From positions 1 to 64,000 of IMG/VR virus record IMGVR_UViG_3300032245_000902: 64,000 nt of DNA, one strand, 5' to 3'. A program made the translations under genes and the position numbers. Numbering within the stretch: position 1 is the stretch's first letter; every line of letters starts with the position of its first letter. This document shows, in pieces, positions 42,901 to 51,206 of the stretch. Source of the stretch: a virus. Below the pieces are notes generated by a model. That model saw nothing but the letters and a program-made list of their open reading frames with translations. It did no database searches and was not told where the DNA came from.

Positions 42901-45900
42901 CTATTGAGCGTGTCAAACACAAACGTTGGTTGATGCGTGATATTTCTGATTTGGAAACTCGTGTTAACAATATTGAATACTATACAGCACTCAATATGTT
43001 AGAAAAAGGTGCATCTTCTTTACAGATTCCTGATGGCAACGGATTAAATCGTTTTAAAAATGGTATTTTAGTTGATGATTTCTCTAGTTATGCTGCAGCT
43101 GATACTGCTAGTTCCGATTATTTGGCAACAATCAATCGTAGAACAAAACAGATGACTGCATCACAAGCTGTTCAGAACTTCCCATTGCAATCATTGTCAC
43201 TAGTATATAATATGGGCCAGTTGGATGCTACAAGTGCAAACAATCTTGGTTATAATATTTCTCAGAGCTCTACATCAAACTTCTTTACATTACCATACTC
43301 CACATCTAATGTGGTAACACAAAGAATTGCTTCACGCACAGTTAATTTAAACCCATTCTCTGTATCATTGAATTCTGGTGTATTAACACTCAGTCCTCCA
43401 ATGGACAATTGGGTTGATACACAAAAATCACCTGACCTGTTGATTGTAGATCCAAATTTACAAGTATATCGTGCAAGTGACCAAGTTAATGTGTTACAAG
43501 TAGGTGATTGGAAAACAACTGTTGCAACATCAACCGATAATGTGGTTGCGGCTGGTCGTAACTGGCGTGTCAATCAAGTTACCACATATACAACAGAACA
43601 ACAAAAGGTTGTGTTAGGTAACTACGACAAACTTAATTCGAGTTATGTTGAAACTGCTGGTTTCATTACTGATGTCAGTATTTTGCCATATATCCGTTCA
43701 CAATTCTTATTCTTTAACACTTATGGTCTAACAGTTAATACCAATGTTAATGCGTATTTTGACGGTGTAAGTGTTAATAAGTATGTTCGCAAACCAAATA
43801 TCATTGAATTGACCGGTGTAACTGGTTCATTTAAAGATGGTGATATTATTGGTTATTATTCTGCTGGTAATTTTAGACCTGCTGCCAAAGTTGTTTCTTA
43901 CTATGTTAATCCAGCTGCCAATACAACTGCTCGCCTCTATGTTGTTGGTGATATTGTTGGTCAAACATTTACTGCGGGTGGCGTATTACAAAATGCTCAA
44001 TTTAATGCTGCTGGTCAATATCAGTCAACTACAGCACAAGGAACCATTGCATCGTTTAGACATAACTCTGGTCAAGTCGTTAATGCCAATACATCAACAT
44101 CTATTACATTAGGTGCCACAGCATCTACAACTGATATCTATACAGGTAACACAATTTATATTATTAATGGCACGGGTGTTGGCCAATCTGCAACTATTAC
44201 TGCATACAATGGTGCAACTAAGTTGGCAAACCTAAGTTCTTCTATTACAACTGCCAATGGCGACATCTATTCAATTGGTACAATGAAAACCAATGAAGCG
44301 GGTATGATTTCAGGTATCTTTGCATTACCAGGCGGAGTATTCCATACAGGTCAAAGAACATTTAGAGTTGATAACTCAATTGGTGGTAATATTAGTTCTG
44401 CACAGACTTTTGCAGAGGCCACATTCTATGCTTCTGGTTTACAACAGACTAAACAAGGTGTAAACTATGCATCTTCAATTGACTCTGCCAAAAATACTTT
44501 CACACAAAGTAATGAAAGAACCAACATCACTTCTTATACTTACACAACAGTATGGGATCCAGTCGCACAAACATTTATTATTGATAAAGAAAACTATCCA
44601 AATGGTGTCTTTGTTGATTCAATTAAATTATTCTTTGCAACAAAAGCTGATGAGTTCTCACCAGTAACATTGTCTATTGTTGGTACACTCAACGGATATC
44701 CAAATGGTGAAACATTGGATAATTCTCAAGTTACATTGACATCAGAGAATATTAATGTATCAAGCAATCCACATTATTTGGATCCTACCACATATACTGT
44801 GTTTAAGTTCCCAGCACCAGTATATTTGGAATCTAACAAATTATATGCTGTCATTGTAAAATGTCCAACATCTAATGATTACACAATTTATACTGCACAA
44901 AATGGTGACACAGCAATTTCATCTTCTGTTAAGAATTTGCCAAGTGACCCAACACCAACAACAATAACAAAGATTAACTCTGCACCATATGTTGGTTCAT
45001 TATTCTTATCACAGAATTCACAAACATGGACTGCGGATCAAAACGAATCAATGATGTTTACAATGGATCGTTGTGTGTTCTCTGTTGGTACTCAACCTAC
45101 ATTACAGTTTGTAGTGCCAAATCGTTTACCATATCGTAAATTAACAGAACAAGATATTTCATACTATCTAAGTCCAAACACGATTAATACATCCATCTCC
45201 TCGGCAGCCAATACTAATGTGGTCGTTGATGCATTTAATATTTCAACATCTGACTTTGTGCCGGGTAGCACATCACTCAGTTACACATATGGTGCCACAT
45301 TAAATTCAACTAAGACAGCTGCACCAACACAGTCAGTTACTCCTGGTAAATATGGTACACCAATGTATGATGACATCTATCTAAATGATGGATTAGGTGA
45401 GCGTGTATTGGCAGCTAACTCCAATACATCATTCTCATTGTATGCTAACATGACCACAGTAGATGATGCTGTGTCACCAATGATTTCAGATGATGGATTA
45501 GGTGTATATACTATCACATGGAACATTAATAACTTAGAGTTATCTAATAGTATGATTACTGTGGCCAATGGTGGTTCTGGTTACAATGTTAATACAACTT
45601 CTGTAACCATCACATCCAATACAGGTACTGGTGCAACTGCAACTGCCAATGTGGTTGGTGGAGTAATTAAAAACATTTATATTACAAATGGTGGTTCTGG
45701 TTATGCAACAACACCAATAATTAGAGTTGCAGATGCCAACTCCTCACCAGGAATTGGTGCAACAGTTACAGTAGCAGGCGAAACATCACCAGCTGGTGGT
45801 AACGGCCAAACACGATACATTACTAAGAAAGTTATTTTGGATCAAGGATTTGATTCAGGTGATTTACGAGTATACTTTACTGCTTATCGTCCAGTCAATA

Positions 45901-46220
45901 CAAACATCTATGTTTACTATAAGATTCTTTCTAGAAGTGATACACAGACATTTGATTCTGGTAGCTGGCAGTTAATGTCGTTAATTAATAACACCAGTTC
46001 ATTGTATTCACCAACACGAGATAGCACTTATGAATTTGTAGCTGCACCTGGTGCTGATGGTGTTGCACAGAACTATGTTGAATATACTAGTGGTGTAACA
46101 GGTCAAACATACAACAATTTTAGTCAGTTTGCAATCAAGATTGTATTGGCAACATCTGATAAAACAGCAGTACCATTCTTATCAGATATTCGTGCAATCG
46201 CTTTACCATCGGCGGTGTAA
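39957..46220 (+). CDS. Giant baseplate structural protein (DUF4815 type)
   Basis: This 2087-residue protein begins with Tyr-Tyr-Asp-Asp-Phe-Asp-Pro-Ala-Lys-Asn-Tyr-His-Arg-Ile-Leu-Phe-Lys-Pro-Gly and Ala-Arg-Glu-Leu-Thr-Gln, typical of DUF4815 virion proteins in phages of this type, which take the place of T4 gp10-like components. It is beta-rich throughout and very Asn/Thr/Ser-rich. Near residues 1867-1940 it carries two Gly-Gly-Ser-Gly-Tyr modules. Probably a wedge or fibre-attachment protein. It is the longest protein in the window. Confidence 0.7.
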   Translation: MPLNFNVEPYYDDFDPAKNYHRILFKPGFAVQARELTQSQTILQDQVTKFADNIFKQNTPVTGGQLTTNFQCSYIKLQETYNNAAINVDEFNNKVIQNASGSVLAKVIAVVEATGTGGAGDPPTLIVSYKSGEQFQSNDVIYDNGSNLAAQAISANATGLSSAVSISQGVFYVSDNYTRSDGITISTGAFVQVNPQTIVVDKYDNTPSNRVGLNITETIVDYVNDPSLLDPAIGASNYQAPGADRYKITLTLESRSLSFGDDDSFIELLRVENGQTVKLVNETVYNVIDDYFAKRTNDTNGDFIVNDYNLTPKANTVNSAKYDLGISKGISYVRGYRLENQSDVTLTNDRARLQSDVTNNPTFVDYGNYFYVNSANGVFDVTTSPQVDFHTVDKTAIVTTNQSSYNSTRAATAYIRNMIYDSTSNTANGSAYIYKAYVYNIQNQTLSANVSQIAPVNANNSYIRLPNTNQFSNVANAYTGVTVSIDAGTSAGDFRTITTYDAAAKIAYVDQPFTVTLANNSVFTLRFDTTDFETMIKSTSGTPYSITANAAINNLNKVNNVAEGDVVLQNPNAPELLFTIGNPFVSYANSSSYTTTQVFRNVSFTTSGGNIVAQLTFGSAPTSTLRFLGNGTLSSDAVSQNFQIIVTNPLSSGLRVGQLLPWNQGSRTCAITGSGGTATFTTPTSDLGPFTATIIAKAFVSNGNDTNFVLKAKNLVEGNTTGVNITGTTVDTYTKVDLTNGQVYVANTGIVAPGQPQKLYITDAKRIVKIIDTKSPGTAATNAMLTNPIYDVTSRFTFDNGQRDSYYDFASITLGVGQPQIDGNLLVILDYYSTTGGDGYYSVMSYLSPVSSAPESYAEIPSYMASSGNYYQLRDSLDFRPSLINAQSSFIIRTSSSGSGAAGAYIPVDLTEFESNYGFYLGRFDKLVLSKDRAFEIVQGTPSTNPILPIEPDGSLVIANLYHDPYTAYIPGEATGVLPSLSIERVKHKRWLMRDISDLETRVNNIEYYTALNMLEKGASSLQIPDGNGLNRFKNGILVDDFSSYAAADTASSDYLATINRRTKQMTASQAVQNFPLQSLSLVYNMGQLDATSANNLGYNISQSSTSNFFTLPYSTSNVVTQRIASRTVNLNPFSVSLNSGVLTLSPPMDNWVDTQKSPDLLIVDPNLQVYRASDQVNVLQVGDWKTTVATSTDNVVAAGRNWRVNQVTTYTTEQQKVVLGNYDKLNSSYVETAGFITDVSILPYIRSQFLFFNTYGLTVNTNVNAYFDGVSVNKYVRKPNIIELTGVTGSFKDGDIIGYYSAGNFRPAAKVVSYYVNPAANTTARLYVVGDIVGQTFTAGGVLQNAQFNAAGQYQSTTAQGTIASFRHNSGQVVNANTSTSITLGATASTTDIYTGNTIYIINGTGVGQSATITAYNGATKLANLSSSITTANGDIYSIGTMKTNEAGMISGIFALPGGVFHTGQRTFRVDNSIGGNISSAQTFAEATFYASGLQQTKQGVNYASSIDSAKNTFTQSNERTNITSYTYTTVWDPVAQTFIIDKENYPNGVFVDSIKLFFATKADEFSPVTLSIVGTLNGYPNGETLDNSQVTLTSENINVSSNPHYLDPTTYTVFKFPAPVYLESNKLYAVIVKCPTSNDYTIYTAQNGDTAISSSVKNLPSDPTPTTITKINSAPYVGSLFLSQNSQTWTADQNESMMFTMDRCVFSVGTQPTLQFVVPNRLPYRKLTEQDISYYLSPNTINTSISSAANTNVVVDAFNISTSDFVPGSTSLSYTYGATLNSTKTAAPTQSVTPGKYGTPMYDDIYLNDGLGERVLAANSNTSFSLYANMTTVDDAVSPMISDDGLGVYTITWNINNLELSNSMITVANGGSGYNVNTTSVTITSNTGTGATATANVVGGVIKNIYITNGGSGYATTPIIRVADANSSPGIGATVTVAGETSPAGGNGQTRYITKKVILDQGFDSGDLRVYFTAYRPVNTNIYVYYKILSRSDTQTFDSGSWQLMSLINNTSSLYSPTRDSTYEFVAAPGADGVAQNYVEYTSGVTGQTYNNFSQFAIKIVLATSDKTAVPFLSDIRAIALPSAV

Positions 46221-46221
46221 T

Positions 46222-46443
46222 ATGGCAATTGTAAAAATACCTGGCACAACTTATATAAGGGATACAAATACTATGGCTCTTATTAACACCGATGTTGCTG
46301 GATTAGAAGATTATAGAATGAAATCGACTCTGATTAATAACCAAAAATCAGAAATAAATAAAGTAAAAAATGAAATCAATGAAATACGAGGTGATGTAAA
46401 AGTCATCAAAGAATTATTGATGCAATTATCTGGAAAACAATAA
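46222..46443 (+). CDS. Small coiled-coil structural protein
   Basis: The 73-residue product is read from ATG 46222, 1 base after the giant protein; a longer reading from 46129 would overlap it. The first 30 residues are beta-like (Thr-Tyr-Ile-Arg-Asp-Thr-Asn), and the rest is a charged amphipathic helix (about 35-68) likely to form a coiled coil. It may be a trimerising adaptor for the fibre gene that follows with a 1 bp overlap. Confidence 0.6.
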   Translation: MAIVKIPGTTYIRDTNTMALINTDVAGLEDYRMKSTLINNQKSEINKVKNEINEIRGDVKVIKELLMQLSGKQ

Positions 46444-47909
46444 TGGCTAATACAGTTTCTTATTTAAGTTTTGCCAATACATTTGGTGATTGGGTCGTTG
46501 TAACGAATTCTCTGGCACGAGAGAGTAACGACTTTGCGGCTAATAATTATATTAAGCCAACAGGTACACTCTTTTTAAATTCACCTTCATTAGGCTTACA
46601 AGTAGCAAATAATGCCATTGTTGCTGGTCAATTACAGGTACAAGGTACTGGTTCTGGTGCTTATGTCCAAAACAACTTGCGAGTTGATGGCCAAGTTACT
46701 TTTCAAAATACTACATTAGGATTAACCAATACTGGTGATATGGTAGTAGGTGGCAGTCTATCTGTTGGTGGAAACTTTATTATTACAGGTAGCACCATCA
46801 ATAGTTCTAATAGTTTTACATTAAATGCAAATAATATTGTTGGTAGTAATACAACATTCAATGTGTATCGTGGTTCATCTGGTGCCAATGCTTCTATTTT
46901 ATGGAATGAAAATGTTGACCAATGGCAGATATTGAATAATAATGATTCAATATACTATAAGATTTTAACGACCAATGATGTGACATCTTCATTGTTATCT
47001 ACAAGTTCCAATACAGCGGCCTCAGCAGCAGCGGCCAATACATTGAATAGTTCGATTACAGCACAAAATATTGCATTGCAAAACACCATTATTACTGCAA
47101 ATACTTCTATGAAGTCGTATGTAGATAATGCTAATACATCTATGAAATCCTATGTGGATTCCAATTTTGGTTTAATTGCTGGTATTAATGTAACACAAAA
47201 CGCATCAATCATTATTGCACAAGGTGTAGATAATACTCAAAATACACAGATTTCTGGTATTCAAGGTGTGGATTTGGCACAGAATTCAGCCATTAGTATT
47301 ATTCAGGGAGTTGATCTTACACAAAACACCAACATTACTTCTGTTAATAACTTTGCTGGTAGTGCTTATACGACTGCCAATGGTGCAAATGGTCTGGCTG
47401 CTGGTGCTTTTGCAGCTGCCAACACTAAAGTCGCTTCGATTACTGGTACATCCAATCAGGTTACTGTAACTGGCACCACCACACCAACACTATCATTACC
47501 ACAAAATATTAATACTGGTGCTTCAGTTCAATTTGGTTCTTTTGGTGTAGGAACAGCAGCTTCAGGTACCACAGGAGAAATTCGTGCTACAGGAGATATA
47601 TTTGGTTATTATTCAGACGATAGATTAAAAACAAAACTAGGCAATATTGAAAATGCTTTAGATAAGTTAATGACTCTAAATGGTTTCTACTACCAACCAA
47701 ATGAAACTGCACAAGCTTTAGGTTATAAAGTAAGAGATGAGGTTGGTTTATCAGCTCAAGAAGTGCAAAAAGTTTTACCTGAAGTAGTGGCGCCAGCTCC
47801 AATTGATGAACAGTATTTAACGATTAAATATGAAAAAGTTATTCCTCTTTTGGTTGAAGCCATCAAAGAACTTAAATTAGAGATTAATGAACTAAAAAAA
47901 TCTAAGTAA
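46443..47909 (+). CDS. Tail fibre with S74 chaperone-type C-terminus
   Basis: This 488-residue protein has an N-terminal attachment region (Val-Ser-Tyr-Leu-Ser-Phe-Ala-Asn), a beta region with an Asn/Ser/Thr-rich core, Gln-Gly-Val-Asp repeats (about 250-310), a Gly-Ala-Asn-Gly-Leu-Ala-Ala-Gly segment, and a C-terminal S74-like domain from about residue 380 with Tyr-Tyr-Ser-Asp-Asp-Arg-Leu-Lys. The S74 part and its boundary are close to those of the fibre at 30073 at DNA level. Probable receptor-binding or side fibre. Confidence 0.85.
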   Translation: MANTVSYLSFANTFGDWVVVTNSLARESNDFAANNYIKPTGTLFLNSPSLGLQVANNAIVAGQLQVQGTGSGAYVQNNLRVDGQVTFQNTTLGLTNTGDMVVGGSLSVGGNFIITGSTINSSNSFTLNANNIVGSNTTFNVYRGSSGANASILWNENVDQWQILNNNDSIYYKILTTNDVTSSLLSTSSNTAASAAAANTLNSSITAQNIALQNTIITANTSMKSYVDNANTSMKSYVDSNFGLIAGINVTQNASIIIAQGVDNTQNTQISGIQGVDLAQNSAISIIQGVDLTQNTNITSVNNFAGSAYTTANGANGLAAGAFAAANTKVASITGTSNQVTVTGTTTPTLSLPQNINTGASVQFGSFGVGTAASGTTGEIRATGDIFGYYSDDRLKTKLGNIENALDKLMTLNGFYYQPNETAQALGYKVRDEVGLSAQEVQKVLPEVVAPAPIDEQYLTIKYEKVIPLLVEAIKELKLEINELKKSK

Positions 47910-47956
47910 ACTTTTGGCAACTAAATACCTAAGAAACATTATATACAGGATATAAG

Positions 47957-48298
47957 ATGGCAGCAGCATATCAGGAACTATTTCTAGAACAAGGTACAAC
48001 ATTTACGACCAATATTACATTAGATGATATTGATGGAATCCCTTTTGATTTGACTGGTGTTATCGCCAAAAGTCAAATCCGTAAGTCATATTATTCAGCC
48101 AATACAACTGCTCAATTTACTACCACCATTAACTCTCCTAATACAGGAGTTATTCTATTGTCTTTATCAGCACCAGTCACAGCCAATATTGCGGCTGGCC
48201 GATATGTATATGATGTGGCAATTAAAGACACCGCTAATACCGTAACTAGGGTATTAGAAGGAGTCGTGAATGTTATTCCTCAAGTCACTAAGTTTTAA
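47957..48298 (+). CDS. Small beta-rich structural protein
   Basis: This 113-residue protein starts Ala-Ala-Tyr-Gln-Glu-Leu-Phe-Leu-Glu-Gln-Gly-Thr-Thr-Phe and has a beta-sandwich-like alternation, as in BppU-type N-terminal domains of phage receptor-binding complexes. It probably attaches fibres to the baseplate. It is followed by three more small or fibre-related genes. The family assignment is a resemblance. Confidence 0.55.
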   Translation: MAAAYQELFLEQGTTFTTNITLDDIDGIPFDLTGVIAKSQIRKSYYSANTTAQFTTTINSPNTGVILLSLSAPVTANIAAGRYVYDVAIKDTANTVTRVLEGVVNVIPQVTKF

Positions 48299-48307
48299 GG
48301 AACTTTC

Positions 48308-48532
48308 ATGCCAGGACAAGTAATCGGAACAGTTAATGTTCAAGTAAACAAACAACAAAACCAAACTGTTCGTCAGTTAAACTATGGTATACGGTCACTC
48401 AAAGGATCTACCGACCTGTCTTTAACTGATGTGCAAGATGGTGATGTTATAACTTATCAAGCTAATACTAATAGTTTTAAGACTCAATCGATTGGAGAAT
48501 TGAATCCAGATTTAGATGCGGGATTCTTTTAA
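48308..48532 (+). CDS. Small structural protein with C-terminal DAGFF
   Basis: This 74-residue protein has a Lys/Gln/Asn-rich first half and a beta strand near Asp-Gly-Asp-Val-Ile-Thr-Tyr-Gln-Ala-Asn. It ends in Leu-Asp-Ala-Gly-Phe-Phe, related to the Asp-Gly-Gly-x-Phe ends of the next three proteins. AAGGAACTTTC serves as ribosome binding site. I recall similar small proteins beside fibre genes in T4-like aquatic phages; role unknown. Confidence 0.55.
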   Translation: MPGQVIGTVNVQVNKQQNQTVRQLNYGIRSLKGSTDLSLTDVQDGDVITYQANTNSFKTQSIGELNPDLDAGFF

Positions 48533-48729
48533 TGGCCAATACAGTCATTCAAATCCTTCGTTCTTATGCAAATACAAGACCAACATCTTTAGATGACGGT
48601 GAATTAGCATATTCGTTTGCTTCCAATACACTTTTTATTGGTACATCGAATAACCAGATTGTACAAATAGGTGGACCAAATTTTATCGCCAATGTTAGTC
48701 CTAATCTGATTGACGGCGGTGGATTTTAA
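48532..48729 (+). CDS. Stand-alone fibre N-terminal module
   Basis: This 65-residue protein is nearly only the N-terminal module found at the start of the fibres at 48781 and 51207: Met-Ala-Asn-Thr-x-Ile-x-Ile-x-Arg-Ser, then Gly-Glu-Leu-Ala-Tyr-Ser-x-Ala-Ser-Asn-Thr-x-Phe-Ile-Gly. It resembles the Mtd-type N-terminal attachment domain. It ends in Ile-Asp-Gly-Gly-Gly-Phe. It may be a complete small virion protein or a fibre remnant that lost its distal part. Confidence 0.6.
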   Translation: MANTVIQILRSYANTRPTSLDDGELAYSFASNTLFIGTSNNQIVQIGGPNFIANVSPNLIDGGGF

Positions 48730-48735
48730 TAAATA
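48728..48735 (+). promoter_or_regulatory. Late promoter motif AATAAATA
   Basis: The TAA stop of the small upstream gene overlaps this late octamer match, 45 bases before the fibre start at 48781. AGAGAG just upstream of the ATG can act as ribosome binding site. Confidence 0.5.
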
Positions 48736-48780
48736 GATCAAAGTGGTAAAACATTAAACATAATAAAAGAGAGAAAATAA

Positions 48781-50586
48781 ATGGCAAATACCAACATTTT
48801 AATCAAACGTTCCAATTCAGTTGGAAGACCAGGATCATTACTTGCTGGCGAATTAGCCTACTCGTATGCATCCAATACCATCTTTATTGGATCACCTACC
48901 GGCAACGGTGTTGTCAATGTTGGTGGTCAATACTACACTTCCCAGGTCGATAATGCGACCGCTGCAGCCACAGGATTAACTCTAGTTCGGCGTGATGCGA
49001 CAGGTAATGCAGCATTTAATTTCATTACTGCAAACATCATTGGTACTATTCAAGGTACCGCAAATGCTGCTGTTCAATTAGAGAATTCTAGAAACTTCTC
49101 AATTAGCGGTGGTGATATCACCGCTTCAGCCGTTGGTTTTAATGGTACCGCTGATGTAACTCTCAATACTTCTCTTAATGCGGTTCCTGGCCTTGGTGCT
49201 GGTACATACGGTTCTACAACAGCGATTCCAGTTATTCAAGTGGCCGCTAACGGTCGTGTAATGAATGTTACAACCGCAGCAATTACAACATCATTTACTG
49301 TTGCCGGCGATAGTGGTACTCCACAGACTGTTTCTGGTGGTGACACATTAACACTTGTTGGTGGTGCTGGTATTACTTCTGTTGCAAGTGCAACCGATAC
49401 AGTAACTTTTGATGTTGATAATACTGTTGTTCGTGCCAATGCATTTACTGGTGGCACACAGACAATCAACACCAATTTAACGATTGGTTCAGGAAAAGAT
49501 TTAACTGTTACGGGTAACTTAATCATTACAGGTAACGTAGTATCAGAAAACGTTACGCAATTTGCTATTCAAGATCCATTACTTGTTCTTGGTATTGGTA
49601 ACTATTACACCGATACAAAAGATATTGGTTTCGCAGCACACTATAATGATGGTTCAAATGCTCACACCGGTTTGATTCGTGATTCTAATGCTAGTAAAGA
49701 ATATTATTTCTTTGAAGGTTATATACCCGACGTTGATGCAAACAACAACGTAAATATTACCGACCCATCATTTAGAAAATCAAATGTTCATGTTAACTAC
49801 CTTAAAGGTAATGTAGTTGCAAACACAATATCAACCGATACAATTACTACGACAGGTAATGTAACAATTGGTGGCAATTTAATAGTTGCTCAAGACATTG
49901 TAATTGATGACCTACAAGTTGATGTAATTACTGCAAATACATTAACACTCACCAATGCTCTTACAGTACCAAATGGTGGTACAGGTAAAACATCATTTAC
50001 TTCTGGTCAAATTGTTATTGGTTCTGGTGTAAATGGTCTTACACAAATTGCTAACTCAACTGTTGCTGTTGGTCAAACTTTTGGATCAGCCTCTTCTGTT
50101 GCTGCCTTTGAAACTGATGTATATGGCCGTGTTGTTGCTGTATCAAATACATCTATTGCAATTGATGCTTCTGCAATTACTTCAGGTACATTACCAATTG
50201 CTCGTGGCGGCACAAACGGCACATCATTTACTGATAACCAAATTACGTATTTTGATGGCACAAAGATTGCTTCTTTAGCAAACACCACATATACACAGAC
50301 AGGCACTTTAGCTTCGAATAACACAATTACATCGATTACTGTTGATGGATTTGGAAGATTTACTGCTGCTACTGTGGGTGCAATTTCTGGTTTGACAGTT
50401 GCACAAGGCGGTACAGGATTATCTACAATTACACAAAACGGTATTACATACGGAAATGGAACAGGTAATTTAGGAGTAACAGCTGCGGCCGGTACTGCTG
50501 ATCAAACTTGGTCTAATCAGATATTAACAGTTACTAATGCTGGTGTTCCTGTGTGGACAACATCATTAGATGGAGGTCAGTTTTAA
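48781..50586 (+). CDS. Tail fibre protein with Mtd-like N-terminal module
   Basis: This 601-residue protein starts with the module shared with 48532 (Gly-Glu-Leu-Ala-Tyr-Ser-Tyr-Ala-Ser-Asn-Thr-Ile). It continues with a long beta-rich, Thr/Gly/Asn-rich shaft including strands such as Asn-Gly-Gly-Thr-Gly-Lys-Thr-Ser-Phe, and ends in Leu-Asp-Gly-Gly-Gln-Phe. There is no S74 domain. Probably a baseplate-linked or side fibre. Confidence 0.75.
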   Translation: MANTNILIKRSNSVGRPGSLLAGELAYSYASNTIFIGSPTGNGVVNVGGQYYTSQVDNATAAATGLTLVRRDATGNAAFNFITANIIGTIQGTANAAVQLENSRNFSISGGDITASAVGFNGTADVTLNTSLNAVPGLGAGTYGSTTAIPVIQVAANGRVMNVTTAAITTSFTVAGDSGTPQTVSGGDTLTLVGGAGITSVASATDTVTFDVDNTVVRANAFTGGTQTINTNLTIGSGKDLTVTGNLIITGNVVSENVTQFAIQDPLLVLGIGNYYTDTKDIGFAAHYNDGSNAHTGLIRDSNASKEYYFFEGYIPDVDANNNVNITDPSFRKSNVHVNYLKGNVVANTISTDTITTTGNVTIGGNLIVAQDIVIDDLQVDVITANTLTLTNALTVPNGGTGKTSFTSGQIVIGSGVNGLTQIANSTVAVGQTFGSASSVAAFETDVYGRVVAVSNTSIAIDASAITSGTLPIARGGTNGTSFTDNQITYFDGTKIASLANTTYTQTGTLASNNTITSITVDGFGRFTAATVGAISGLTVAQGGTGLSTITQNGITYGNGTGNLGVTAAAGTADQTWSNQILTVTNAGVPVWTTSLDGGQF

Positions 50587-50624
50587 TTGATGACTATATA
50601 ATTTTTTTATAATAGGAGTTTGAA

Positions 50625-51200
50625 ATGGGCAATGAAAAATATTTGAATTATTATGTAGAGATATTAACCAGTACAATGACCGATGCGGTTATTAGGAATA
50701 TATCTCTACAATCCAATGCACGAGTTACTGAAGATGTTATTAACGAACAAGTTAAAAAAAATAATGAATATGAAAATGTTATTGAAGGTTTAAAAAATGA
50801 ATTAGAATTAATTAAAATTGATAAAAATCAAGAGTCTGATTCTAAAATTTTAAATCTAGAAAATATTATTAAAGGCCATATAGAAAGAATTGGTGACTTA
50901 GAAAAACAACTAAATGATTTAAATAATTTAAAAAATGAATATGAAAATGTTAAACATCAAGTAGGTCACCTTGACACTTTTAGAAATGAGTTAAATAAAG
51001 AACGTGAGAATCATAAACAAACTCATAATGACTATGAATTAAAAATTGAAGAATTAAATAATCAAATTGAGTATTTGCAATTAACTCCTGCCAAACGTAA
51101 AAAAATAGACGAAGAAAAAGATAAAGGTTTAGAAATAACAAATCAGTCGTCAGTTTTACCTTTAATAGACGATACAACGAAAGATGGCGGAAGTTTTTAA
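50625..51200 (+). CDS. Coiled-coil virion-region protein with DGGSF end
   Basis: This 191-residue protein has a conserved start (Asn-Glu-Lys-Tyr-Leu-Asn-Tyr-Tyr-Val-Glu) that I recall from T4-like aquatic phages, and a long coiled coil (about residues 40-150) rich in Glu, Lys, Asn and Leu. A short acidic tail ends in Lys-Asp-Gly-Gly-Ser-Phe. The strong ribosome binding site is AGGAG. The Asp-Gly-Gly-x-Phe end is shared with its upstream neighbours. A fibre scaffold or connector is possible. Confidence 0.6.
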   Translation: MGNEKYLNYYVEILTSTMTDAVIRNISLQSNARVTEDVINEQVKKNNEYENVIEGLKNELELIKIDKNQESDSKILNLENIIKGHIERIGDLEKQLNDLNNLKNEYENVKHQVGHLDTFRNELNKERENHKQTHNDYELKIEELNNQIEYLQLTPAKRKKIDEEKDKGLEITNQSSVLPLIDDTTKDGGSF

Positions 51201-51206
51201 AAATAG

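Noticed and set aside
50595-50602. TATATAAT as a promoter for the coiled-coil gene at 50625
   Set aside because: It resembles a -10 element, but no -35 element is at a suitable distance and it does not fit the late octamer.
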